Below, in pieces: positions 53,416-64,000 of a stretch of DNA of 64,000 nucleotides. How positions within the stretch are numbered: the stretch's first letter is position 1; every line of letters begins with the position of its first letter. The DNA lies in assembly GCA_963691705.1 (NCBI GenBank), contig OY829542.1, positions 32,412,579-32,476,578 on the forward strand. Reading direction: 5' to 3'. The translations under genes were made by a program, and so were the position numbers. This stretch comes from Viola odorata. Taxonomy: Eukaryota > Streptophyta > Magnoliopsida > Malpighiales > Violaceae. The notes under the pieces were generated by a model. It made no database searches and had not been told where the DNA came from. It was given only the letters and a program-made list of their open reading frames with translations.

Positions 53416-54520
53416 TGATACGATCCTGGTTCCTTAGGATGCGTAGCACCAATTTTGATCTTTGTTCAAAGATGGATTTCCTGCGGAATAGATAGAATAG
53501 ATAGAACTCACTTGCACAATTAAGACCTGCTGAACGCTAAGCAACAGCCAACCAAAATCCGAACAAGAGAGGGTCCTTGTGAATGATAAACTTGCACAAC
53601 TAAGACCTGCTGAACGCTAAGCAACAACCAACCAAAGTCCGAACAAGAAGATAAACAACAAGTAGGATGCAATTCCAGGATTTACTTGTATACGACTCAA
53701 GTATTGCGGACTCAAGAAGAACAAGGTTCAACCAACTTGAACAAGGGGCGGAGATTGAAGAGAATATCTCAATTTATCAAATAACAGCCAAGTTTCTAAG
53801 GAGGCCAAGTGGCTCCTTAAATAAGGTTACAAGCAAACCCTAATTCCAAAATAGGAATATTACATAAAGTAAAACACTTTAACTAATTAATCAATTAACT
53901 AATTAACTAATTAACTAATTAACTAATTATAGTAAATATAAATATATTTAAATGCATTCCAGCAGCCCATGTCGAGTTCCCCATCATCGGGCCAAGGTTT
54001 GGGCCGAAACTTCAAGTTGTATGTTGCCTCGCGTACAGACTGCACGCCATAATGTCGACGACTATAACTTTTAAACCACTGGGCCAAATGAGCTGAATCT
54101 TGTCCCAGATGAAAGCTAACATCCTGAAGTTTCCAACTAGAGGTCGATCGCATGATTCAGACATGTACAGCTCTGGTTACGTTCCGACGAAGTTGCCTGT
54201 TGTGTCTGCACCTAGAACTGCTGTGTGCGAGATTGTCATCTCGAATCTCCTTGATATCTACTTGTCTGAATGCTCTGAAACTTGGACACAGCCTTCCTAA
54301 GACTCCAATAGGTCTTGTATATGTGCTAGATCTTTTATTGAAGCCGTTCTTCCAAGGGTTGACTCGGATGGATGTCAAACCTTGTGCTAGGTGCCTCCAA
54401 GCCACCTTCCATGTCATCCTTCGCCTGAAAGCTTGATCAAGCAGCGTCTCCTGCCTTGTCTCCATGTCTAGAGGTTTCTGAATGGTCACTGGGGTTAGCC
54501 ATGGGGCTAGGATCGTATCA
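53416..54520 (-). repeat. R15 3' LTR (1105 bp), mosaic
   Basis: The U3 start is family B (TGATACGATCCTAGCCCC), while the R/U5 end is family A (GTAGGATGCAATTCC, CAGCAGGTCTT, CCAGGATCGTATCA). The switch lies near 53930. TATA is degenerate (TTATTTAAGG). Confidence 0.88.
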
Positions 54521-55674
54521 TTCCCTTCCCCTTCGAAAAGATTCGCCCTCGAATCTGATTCTTTTAAGACAACAATTCTATCAGAATCAACAAAGGAAAC
54601 ACATGAATGAAAGGGATTACCCAAGGCATCCAACTCCAATTGTTGCAACTTGGACAACTCCTTCTCCTTCAAAACATCTTGCTCTCGCTGCCCTAAAGAG
54701 AAAACACAAGAAGAAGAAGAATTAGTTAACCCATGCTCACTCTTTTCATGGGGGCTGTTTTGATTAGTCTTCTTTAAGACTTTGGGTTCTTTTAAGCCCT
54801 TTTCTTTTTCTCGCTCACTCACTTCTGCACTTAGAAGTGTAATGGACTTCTCTTCTTGAATAGGGAACTTGTCTTCATAGACCTCGAATGCTTGAACTTT
54901 GATTATAGAAAATTCCGTTCTTGGATCCATATCATTCTCCCCTTCTTCGAGAAGATTCGTCCTCGAATCTTGCTCAGCATCATCTTTCGCCTTTGACTTA
55001 GTAGGCCTGATACTAGGATAAAGAGACCTCTTCTTCCTTTGCTTCTCTATTCTGATCGCCTCTTGTAACATATCCTCTAAGTAGAAGAACTCAGTGTAAT
55101 GCAGTGGATCTATTATCTCTTGGTTGAGGCCTTCGAAGAATCTTGCCATCGTCTCCTTTTTGGTCTCCTTGACTTGCGCTCTCTCCAAAGCAATCTCCAT
55201 CTCATTAAAGTACTATTCAACACTCTTATTTCCTTGTGTCAAGGTCTGTAACTTATGGAGGAGCTCACGGCTGAAGTGATTAGGAACAAACCGCTGCCTC
55301 ATCACCCATTTCATCTCGCTCCAATCCTCAATTGGATCTAAGTAGATAGTCACTCTCTTGTGATTGAGCTGATCCCACCAATTCCTAGCATACCCGCTAA
55401 ACGCAGCTGATGCTAACCTCACTTTCTTCCGTTCTGAATAATCATGGCAGCGAAAAATAGATTGTACATCTCGCTCCCAATCCAAGTAATCATTCGGACC
55501 ATACACTGCTTCAAAAGGCAGAAGTCTTACCCTTGACTCACCTTTGTTATATGTCTCGGCCTTCGCCCTCAAACCAACCGAGATGTTCCTTCTTTCACAC
55601 CTATCATACTGCCCTTGCCTCAAATAGGCATCATCATCATAATCTTGCCTCAAAGACCATTGCATGTACGGCAT
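54157..55674 (-). pseudogene. R15 gag fused in frame to the LTR-encoded tail
   Basis: Gag from ATG 55674 (MPYMQWSLRQDYDDD), with one TAG at 55213 (SVE-stop-YFNEME). After the capsid part it enters SRTNLLEEGENDM (PPT-like module 1), a linker with HEKSEHG, then SRANLFEGEGND (the real PPT, 54521-54537). It continues about 120 codons into the 3' LTR up to TGA at 54157. No knuckle, protease or RT. The frame arrangement suggests a gag-tail fusion protein in the ancestor. Confidence 0.82.
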
Positions 55675-56302
55675 TATATAAGGTATAGAATTCAGTTTCG
55701 GCGAACACAGTGTAGTAATTCAAGCACAGCTTCTGATTCCGGTGTCCGAATCACCTGATTCTTCTTGATTCGGAAACCTAACAGAATCAGCTTTCCAACG
55801 GATCCTTTTTCACTCAAATCGGGCTTCAGTAGCTATATATACAAATTCAATTTCGACACTGAAAATTGTGCAGGATTTTGCAGCAAACACAATTTAGTAA
55901 ATCGGCTATAGCTTTTGATTCCGATGTTCGAATCACCTGATTCTTCTTGATTCAGACTCCTGACAAATAGAGCTTTCCAACGAACTAAGACTCACAGAAA
56001 TCGGACTCCAATAGGTATATATTGAAATACGATTTCGACACTGACACTTTGGTGGACTGTTTTTGGTGACTCTTTTGTATGACTCTTTTGACACTTTGGG
56101 GACTAAGTTTGTGACCCTTTTTTTTGACACTTTGGGGACTGATTTTGTGACACTTTTTGTAAATAAACAAATCAAACAGAAAAGACCCCAACTGATGCGA
56201 TCCAAGTAGTTTAGGATGCGCAACAACGAAATCTCTACCTAACGACAAAAGTAAAGGATAGTTAGGATAGTTACCAATCTTTGAACGCCTTAAGCTCCGC
56301 TA
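55675..56302 (-). other. R15 leader, chimeric
   Basis: Two ~185-bp modules (55728-55900, 55905-56040) and repeated ACACTTTGGGGACT motifs. Then a foreign LTR 3' end (TGATGCGATCCAAGTAG..., 56193-56250), followed by a second leader end and a broken primer site (GCTCCGCTA, 56294-56302). Confidence 0.7.
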
Positions 56303-57220
56303 TAAACTTGCACAACTAAGACCTGCTGAACGCTAAGCAACAGCCAACCAAAGTCCGAACAAGAAGATAAACAACAAGTAGGATGCAATTCCAGGATTTA
56401 CTTGTATACGACTCAAGTATTGCGGACTCAAGAAGAACAAGGTTCAACCAACTTGAACAAGGGGCGGAGATTGAAGAGAATATCTCAATTTATCAAATAA
56501 CAGCCAAGTTTCTAAGGAGGCCAAGTGGCTCCTTAAATAAGGTTACAAGCAAACCCTAATTCCAAAATAGGAATATTACATAAAGTAAAACACTTTAATT
56601 AATTAATCAATTAACTAATTAACTAATTACAGTAAATATAAATATATTTAAATGCATTCCAGCAGCCCATGTCGAGTTCCCCATCATCGGGCCAAGGTTT
56701 GGGCCGAAACTTCAAGTTGTATGTTGCCTCGCGTACAGACTGCACGTCATAATGTCGACGTCTATAACTTTTAAACCACTGGGCCAAATGAGCTGAATCT
56801 TCTCCCAGATGAAAGCTAACATCCTGAAGTTTCCAACTAGAGGTCGATCGCATGATTCCGACATGTACAGATCTGGTTACGTTCCGACGAAGTTGCCTGT
56901 TGTGTCTGCACCTAGAACTGCTGTGTGCGAGATTGTCATCTCGAATCTCCTTGATATCTACTTGTCTGAATGCTCTGAAACTTGGACACAGCCTTCCTAA
57001 GACTCCAATAGGTCTTGTATATGTGCTAGATCTTTTATTGAAGCCGTTCTTCCAAGGGTTGACTCGGATGGATGTCAAACCTTGTGCTAGGTGCCTCCAA
57101 GCCACCTTCCATGTCATCCTTCGCCTGAAAGCTTGATCAAGCAGCGTCTCCTGCCTTGTCTCCATGTCTAGAGGTTTCTGAATGGTCACTGGGGTTAGCC
57201 ATGGGGCTAGGATCGTATCA
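56303..57220 (-). repeat. R15 5' LTR (918 bp, inner end deleted)
   Basis: Matches the 3' LTR from about 53586 onward; the last ~170 bp (R/U5) and part of the primer site are deleted. Confidence 0.9.
56623..57220 (-). CDS. R15 5'-LTR copy of the family-B tail ORF, uninterrupted
   Basis: About 198 codons open from the LTR edge: [92 protein letters not shown]. The site that is TGA in the 3' LTR copy and in R7 and R13 is GGA here. No start codon at the LTR edge; in a genomic RNA it would be read only as a C-terminal extension from the 3' LTR. Unknown fold. Confidence 0.55.
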
Positions 57221-57225
57221 ATGGC

Positions 57226-57756
57226 CAAGAAGCTTACCATGTGGATCGAAAGAGAATTAATCAAGACAATACCTAAGCATGAAGATTGAGCCTTGATATT
57301 TTATTGTTTTTATTTTCTATAAATAGAACATCAAGTTAGCTTTCTTTTTCAGATTATTGCCAAGTGAAAGCTAGAGAGAGTTCCTCCTCTAGCCTTTCAC
57401 CAAGGCTTGATCCAAGCTTATTATTTGAGTGATTTGTTTATGTGATCTTTTGGCCACTTCTTGGCTGAAACTTTGTATTGTTTCTTGGCTGTAATTCCAG
57501 TGTGTTCTCAAGCTATAATCAAGTGTTCTTTGTGCTTTCAATCCTTGTTCAATTGATTGGTACATTTTCGAATTCCATCCAAGAATTGTTCATCCATTTC
57601 CTTTCATCTTTCATTCATCATTTCCGCTGCAATTCTACTCCATCTTCTATCCTTTTTCCTTCCATCTTCTAAGTTTCTTTGTGTCAACAACTCAAGCTAG
57701 ATCCTCCATCAAAACATAGATTCAGACTCCCTTACAAAGGAGGTTGGATCTTATCA
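57226..57756 (+). repeat. R14 5' LTR, remaining 531 bp
   Basis: TATAAATAG at 57318 is the likely TATA box. Ends GGATCTTATCA at 57756. Total LTR about 606 bp. Confidence 0.88.
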
Positions 57757-59009
57757 AGTGGTAGCGGAGCTCTAGCCGCTTCGAGTTGTTCTTGAATCTG
57801 AGTTTGTGTTTGTGTTCGTCCATGATCTTCATTTTTTCTGCCTATTTTGTCAAGAAGAAGTAACTAAAAATCTGGTTACAACCCTTCCCATCCGTCCACT
57901 TTCAGCCAAAGTTTGTGTCACTTTTTGTCTTTCTTGTCTGAATATTCACTTACACTATTTTCTTGTCCCCCACCCAGCATTTTATCCTTCCAAATCAGCT
58001 TTGTGTCATAGAGGGCAGCACATACCTCACACCTTTTTCTATTAAAACAAACATCTCATTCCCCTCACATGTGAGCAGCAAAAATCCAGCCCTTACCCAT
58101 CCGTGCACAACCTACAATCCACTACTACAAAGCTGAATATTCTCTTACACATCATCCAAGTGCAAGTCCTTCCATCATTCCATCATTCTTCCAAAAATCA
58201 GAACTTTCCCTACATTCTTCCAAAACAAACCAAAATCATCCCTTGAATTAAAAACACGTCTCCTTCAAACAACATTTGATCATTTCAAAGTTTAGAATAT
58301 AATTGTTCTCTAAATCAAAAAAAACAAAAAAAAACAAAAAAATACAAAGAAGAGAACAAAACGCTATCTTTAAATTCCAAGTGTTATTTCAATTATTCAT
58401 TCTTTTAAATTCTATACCCCCTACATGGGCGGTTGCAATCTTTAAATTCAAGTCATTTCAATTCCGTTATTTCCATTCAAGTCATTTACATTCAAGTCAT
58501 TTACTTTCAAGCTCAAAGGGAGGCCTTGTCGCCCTTTTTACTTTTCTGTCCTAGGGTTGGTTCTACCATCCTCTCCTTACAATTCAAGTCATTTCCATTC
58601 AGCTATTTAAATTCTGCCATTTAAATTTCAGCAATTTACTTCAAGTAATTTACTTTCTTGTACTTTACTTTCTTGCTCAAAGGGAGGCTTTGCCGACCTC
58701 TTTACTTTTCTGTCCAAGGATTGGTTCTACCATCCTATTCTTTACTTTCCAAGCCTTTCCTTTCAGCTTTTCCTTTCAGCTTTTCACTTCTTGAATTTCT
58801 AATGTGCTCAAATCAAAACAATAATTGAACAAAAGAAAACAACAAGGACACTGCTTGAGGACATTACTTGGACAAAAGGGAAACAAAACAACTTGTGAGG
58901 CTTGAGTGACTAAGTGAGGACAATTTTTACGAGAGTTTCAAACATGAGAGCAAACACGTGAGGGAGTGTTTTCACTAACGTGTGCCACTTGTGTAGGTTA
59001 ACTTTAAAC
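57757..59009 (+). other. R14 primer site and leader
   Basis: TGGTAGCGGAGC at 57759-57770. The 1.2-kb leader holds an A-rich stretch (58315-58350), clustered CATTTA/TCAAGTCATTT repeats (58440-58640), a duplicated AAGGGAGGC-TTG-CG-CC block (58517, 58680), and CACGTGAGGGAG at 58956-58967. No gene. Confidence 0.8.
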
Positions 59010-60932
59010 ATGTCTCGCTCGAGCATGTGTGGAAGTGAGGAGAGAAAATCACCTAGCTCCCAAAGTAAAAACCTGTTGGCTGCGATGGAAACAATGAGAA
59101 TTGCAATAGAAGAATTGCAATTTGAAAAGGAAGATCTCAAGAAACAAGTTTCCTTCCTTATGAAAGGAACCCCAGCTGATTCTCCTACTCCACCATCCAA
59201 AACTACAAGGAAAATAGCAAAGGATGGAATTTTTGAGACTGAATCCGACGGCCATGATAGTGATGGCGCCAATGAGAAGTCAAAGAGGGTGGCCGGCGGA
59301 GGCTCACCCAAGGATACTAGCACCAACAAGCAAGGAAGGGGCACATTCGCAAGCAAACCCATCGTCACCAACCTTCAAGCCCAAACCATAAGAATACTCC
59401 AATCCGAGGGTAAGGTGGGACAATACAATCTATTCAAAGATAGTATAAATCCTACATTATCCAAGGGTATTGGCAACCACAAGGTCGAAGAAGACACACC
59501 TTTAGGCCGCCACGGGGCCATGGTGACTTTATGACGAGTCAACCAAAAAGCCTCACTACCATGTCTATACCAATCCACTCCATGATCATGCATACTATGG
59601 AGACGAACATGAGGAAGGTGCCACTTATGACCGAGAAGAGTCTCATGGCCACAGAGAAGAAGTACCACGAGGGCCAACTAGATATGAAAGGCTAGATGAC
59701 AACATTAGTGGTATTAAAGTTAAAATACCTACTTTTGAGGGAACCACCAATCCGGAAGAATATATCAAGTGGGAAGGTAAAATACAACGAATATTCAATT
59801 GCCACCGATATTCAGATAACAAAATGATCAAATTAGCAACCATGGAATTTGATGGTTATGCGGTGAATTGGTGGGAGAAGATGACCAAGGAGAGAGTCGG
59901 AATACATGCCATTACTGCTTGGGTAGAATTGAAATGCATCATGAGGAAGAGATTCGTTCCTGCGCACTACAAACGTGACTTACAAAATAAGTTACAAGGG
60001 CTAAAGCAAGGAACTAATTCCGTGGGAGAATATTACAATGAATTAGAATCCCTCATCACCAAAACCGAAACTCAAGAAGAAGAAGAGACCACAATGGCGC
60101 GATTTCTAAATGGTCTACATGATAAGATCAAGTACAAGCTTGAACTGAAGGAATTTGATAATTTGCAGTCCATGCTACACTATGCCCAAAAAGTGGAAGC
60201 TCGTGAGTCCACCAAGAAGAAAACTACTTCTAGCCGACTACCATCCCAAACAAACAATTATTCATCTACATACAAACCACCATGGAGAAGAGACACCTAC
60301 CCAAAAGACAACATTACATCAGCCCCATTACCCAAGACCGACACAATCCTACCAAAGACATACCAACCTTACACCAAAACAGCCCCTCCTAGTTCTATTC
60401 CAAAAACCCAAAATACTTCTACCCCTAACCCAACTCCCAAAAGATTTTCCAGCAATGTTGAGTGTTTCAAATGTCATGGAAAAGGACATATTTCTTCCGA
60501 ATGTCCTAATCGACGAGTAGTCATTATTCGAGAAGGAGGGTATGAAACGGATTGTGATGATAATGATGAAAGTTCCAAGGAATTGGAACTTGTAAAAGAA
60601 GAGGAACACGAAAGTTGTGAAGAAGAAGAGATAGTTCCTACTTCAGCCAAAACAATGATCCTAAGAAGGAGTTTGACTACTCAAGTGAAAAACGAGGTCG
60701 CATGTAAGGAACAAAGGGAGAATCTCTTCCATTCTCGTGTAGAGATACAAGGCAATATTGCCTCTTTGATTGTTGATAATGGGAGTGTGGTGGATGCCGC
60801 AAGCCATCTACTAGTACACAAATTGAGCTTGCCAACAACCAAACATCCTAAGCCCTACTCACTCAATTGGTTCAATGATGATGGAGAAGTCAAGGTGAAA
60901 GAGCAAGTTCTTGTTGCTTTCAAGTGGGGAGG
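59010..60932 (+). pseudogene. R14 gag, nucleocapsid and protease start (one frameshift)
   Basis: ATG 59010 (MSRSSMCGSEERKSP). N-terminal coil (MRIAIEELQFEKEDLKKQ). A single-base shift near 59530 ends the first frame at 59534; the second frame continues from DESTKKPHYHV through the capsid core KIPTFEGTTNPEEYIKWEGK, AVNWWEKM, MRKRFVPAHY, GTNSVGEYYNELE. The CCHC knuckle is CFKCHGKGHISSEC and the protease is LIVDNGSVVDAAS (Cys replaced by Val). Cut by R16. Reading on into R16 gives a spurious end at 60954. Confidence 0.9.
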
Positions 60933-61911
60933 TGATACGATCCTGGCTCCTTAGGATGCGTAGCACCAATTTTGATCTTTGTTCAAAGATGGATTTCCTG
61001 CGGAAATAAATAACTCGACAAGTACGAGCTTAGACCACTTAGCTAACCTGTGCTAAGAGCCCTAATCGATTTCAAGTCAAGGGTCTTGAATCGGATTCTT
61101 AGGACTAGACTCAACAATGTGAGAATCACACTAAGATAAACGACACAATAATGTAACTCCAAGATTTACTTGTACACGACTCAAGTATTGCGGACTCAAG
61201 AAGAACAAGGTTCAACCGACTTGAACAAGGGGCGGAGATTGAAGAGAATATCTCAATTTATCAAATAACAGCCAAGTTTCTAAGGAGGCCAAGTGGCTCC
61301 TTATATAATGGTTACAAGTAAACCCTAGTTCCAAAAATAGGAATAATAAATAAAGTAGAACACTTACTAAAGTAGAACACTTTAACTAATTAATTAAAGT
61401 ATCTATTTAATTAATTTAACTAAATAAATAGAAGGTCGCAGCCTTGCTTAAAAGGGACAGTCAACGCGCGTCAACTCCAGGCGAAACGGGCAGGAGCCGT
61501 TATCAATCAACGAGCAGACAGGCGTGACGCAGAACGGGAACAGCAAGCGGCATGCGCGACAGATAATAGAATCGGCAATGGCTAGTGAAACGGACAAGTG
61601 CAGTTTTGACCCAATCGGACAAGTACCGTTTTGAGGGAAACGGACAGGTACCGATTGGATGAAACGGTCAAGTGTCGTTTGCGTGAAACGGTTCCATGCC
61701 GTTTCTAGCAGACTCAGCATCGGTCAAGTTGAAGGTGAGAAGGTTCACCACTCTTGTTGTCTTCTCTCTCAATGTCGCTTTCTCACTTGTCATCTCAGAC
61801 TCCAGCTCCCTGTGAATGAGAGATGACAATCGGTCTTGAAGCTTTTGAGCTCTAGCTCGAGTCATCGGACCAGTTGGCGGTTAAGGCACCTGGATGCGTG
61901 GATTCGCATCA
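60933..61911 (-). repeat. R16 3' LTR (979 bp)
   Basis: Minus-strand TGATGCGAATCC to GGATCGTATCA. TATATAAGG near 61300 (minus). U3 contains tandem CGTTT/CGATT motifs (61490-61700) as in R1. Confidence 0.93.
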
Positions 61912-64000
61912 TTCCCTCCCACTTCGGAAGGATTCGCCCTCGAATCCGAATCGGCATCGTCAGCAAGTCCATACTCGTCATCTGTATCAAACAAAACTAA
62001 GTCAGAAACATTGAAAGTAGAGCTAACGGCACCATACTCACTCGGCAATGCCAGTTTATAGGCATTGTTGTTGATCTTCTCAACAATCTGGAACGATCCG
62101 TCTCCTCTAGGAGATAGCTTGCCGCGGCGTTGGTCAGAAAAACGCTCCTTGCGCATATGCAACTAGACCCAATCGCCCACCTGGAACGTCACTAGCCGTC
62201 GGCCATCGTTCCATTTCTGCATCAGTTTCCCATTCAGTCGCTCAATGTTCTGTTTTGCCTTAGCATGTAATTGTTTGACAAAATCAGCCTTCTGTGCACC
62301 ATCTAAACTTACAACATCACTCAACGGCAAAGGAGTCAAATCCAAAACAGTTCTAGGATTAAATCCATACACAAGTTCAAACGGTGAGTAATGCGTAGTG
62401 GAATGAACAACACGGTTGTAAGCAAATTCAATAAATGGTAAATGATCAACCCGAGTAGAAACATGCTTACGAACTAACGTGCGTAAAAGTGAACCAAGCG
62501 TACGATTCACAACCTCAGTTTGACCATCCGTTTGTGGGTGATAAGAAGTGGAATACAACAATCGGGTACCAAGCTTTTTCCATAAAACACGCCAAAAATG
62601 ACTAAGGAACTTAGTATCTCTATCACTTACAATAGTCAAAGGAACACCATGCAAACAGACTACTTCACGAAAGAATAGATCAGCAATCTGAGTAGCATCA
62701 CAAGTAGTCGAACATGCAATAAAATGGGACATTTTTTAAAATCTGTCCACCACAACAAAGACACTATCCTTTCCATTCTTAGACCGAGGCAGCCCCACAA
62801 CAAAATCCATGGATAGATCGGTCCAAGGATGAGAAGGAACAGGTAACGGCATGTATTCTCCATGACCAGCAGACTTAGATTTGGCTCTACGACAAGTCAA
62901 ACATCTAGCAATAATGCGCACTACATCATGCTTCATGTGAGGCCAATAAAAGTGATCATGTAACACATCTAAAGTTTTAGTCACGCCAAAGTGGCCCATC
63001 AAACCACCACTATGGGCTTCATGCACAAGTAATTCACGAAGAGAGCAATGAGGAAGACATAAATGTTTACCTTTAAACAAATAACCCTCATGCTTATAGA
63101 ATTTAGAACCAGAAATAGAAACGCCATGCAAATAAATATCACCAAAATCAGAATCGGCAGCATAGAGTTCTATAATATGTGAAAATCCAAGCAACTTGGC
63201 ATTAAGAGAAGTAATCAACGCGTACCTGCATGATAAAGCATCAACAACAACATTCTCTTTACCTTGCTTGTACTGAATGTGATAAGGGAAAGCCTCAATA
63301 AATTCCATCCAGATGGCATGTCTCCGATTCAGCTTCCCTTGTCCTTTGAGGTACTTCAAACTCAAATGGTCAGTATGGATGAGGAACTCCCTCGGCATCA
63401 GGTAATGTTGCCAAGTCTCCAACGCGCGGACAAGAGCATAGAATTCCTTGTCATATGTCGGATATCGGAGTTGCGCATCCTTGAGCTTCTCACTGAAAAA
63501 GGCAATCGGTCGTTTCTCGTGCATCAGAACGGCACCGATTCCCAACCCGCTGGCGTCGCACTCTATCTCAAACGCCTTGTTGAAGTCGGGCAATGCTAGC
63601 ACGGGAGCGGCACAGAGCCGTTCCTTGAGGGTAGCAAACGCCTCCTCCTGCGGCTGTTCCCACCTGAAAACAACATTCTTCTTTGTTAAATCATTCAGAG
63701 GAACAGCGATAGTGCTAAAGTCCTTTACAAATCGCCGATAGAAGCTCGCCAATCCATGGAACGATCTCACATTGGTAACGGCCTTCGGCGTCGGCCATTC
63801 CCATATGGCGCGGATCTTCTCTTCATCCACTTTAACGTCATCTGCACTCACAATAAAACCAAGAAAGCCAACTTGTTCTATTGCAAAAGAACACTAACTA
63901 GGTTTAGCATATAATTTCTGCTCACGAAGTGTTAGAAAAACTTCCCTAAGATGTAAAACATGCTCATCAATTGATTTGCTATAGATTAAAATATCATCAA
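61912..64000 (-). pseudogene. R16 RT end, RNase H, integrase (several stops)
   Basis: RNase H ([40 protein letters not shown]) and integrase ([11 protein letters not shown] ... [36 protein letters not shown]). Stops: KPS-stop-CSF near 63895, DRF-stop-KMSHF at 62736, WV-stop-LHMR at 62163 (TGG to TAG), and QVP-stop in the LTR tail at 61881. The PPT purine run is interrupted (GAAGTGGGAGGGAA). Confidence 0.9.

Larger units (their letters stand above)
53416..57220 (-). mobile_element. R15: gag-only family-B element, 3.8 kb, TSD ATGGC
   Basis: 3' LTR 53416-54520 and a 5' LTR truncated at its inner end (56303-57220), flanked by ATGGC (53411-53415, 57221-57225). The internal region encodes gag only. 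Confidence 0.94.
53341..60932 (+). mobile_element. R14: Ty3/gypsy element, 5' LTR to protease, split by R15 and R16
   Basis: LTR pieces 53341-53415 and 57226-57756 join at the R15 TSD ATGGC. Primer site, long leader, gag, knuckle and protease follow, then R16 interrupts at 60932. The 3' part lies outside the window. Confidence 0.9.
60933..64000 (-). mobile_element. R16: family-A element, 3' LTR and pol, continues off-window
   Basis: LTR 60933-61911, PPT, then integrase, RNase H and the end of RT on the minus strand. Candidate TSD GGAGG at 60928-60932. Close relative of R1 and R11. Confidence 0.93.

Overview
The window is a plant (probably eudicot) heterochromatin-like block. It consists, as far as I can see, entirely of Ty3/gypsy LTR retrotransposons nested inside one another. 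I found no host gene, tRNA, rRNA or CRISPR array. Evidence: chromovirus-like gag-protease-RT-RNaseH-integrase proteins throughout; LTRs that all begin TGAT and end ATCA; purine tracts just upstream of 3' LTRs; a shared primer-binding-like motif TGGTAGCGGAGC just inside 5' LTRs; and 5-bp target-site duplications (TSDs). Species cannot be named from sequence alone.

Layout (elements named here R1-R16). R1 (+, 1-2054) is the 3' end of an autonomous element inserted in the 5' LTR of R2. R2 (+, 2055-17566) is a decayed gag-pol element. It carries R3 (3787-6928, non-autonomous, TSD TTTGG) in its leader and R4 (10522-14951, non-autonomous, TSD GCCGM) at its RT/RNaseH boundary. R2 itself sits in the gag of R5 (-, 17567-19257), a relative of R2. 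R5 abuts, through a rearrangement junction near 19257, the integrase of R6 (-, 19258-35394). R6 contains R7 (19963-24099), an element with two LTRs in INVERTED orientation and a perfect TSD GCATA. R6 also contains R8 (-, 26542-32345, TSD GTACC), which lacks RT and encodes an extremely diverged integrase-like protein. R6 lies in R9 (-), whose fragments are at 35395-35526, 43523-44813 and 51705-51886. R9 is further split by a solo LTR R10 (35527-43522, TSD CCATG) that contains the nearly intact R11 (-, 36066-43409), by R12 (-, 44814-51704, TSD GTAGG), and by R13 (+, from 51887). R13 is interrupted by R14 (+, from 53341). R14 contains R15 (-, 53416-57220, TSD ATGGC, gag only) and R16 (-, from 60933, same family as R1 and R11).

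How the parts work together. Autonomous members (R1/R11/R16, R2, R6, R12) encode or once encoded the full replication machinery. R3, R4, R7, R8, R13 and R15 lack visible RT and probably relied on them. Two themes recur. (1) The open frame runs through the polypurine tract into the LTR, so 30-200 residues of protein tail are encoded by U3, and the RT-less elements keep this arrangement too. (2) The RT-less elements R3, R4 and R8 keep ORFs that align by eye with integrase but have lost catalytic residues. These, plus the palindromic R7, are the observations most worth testing.
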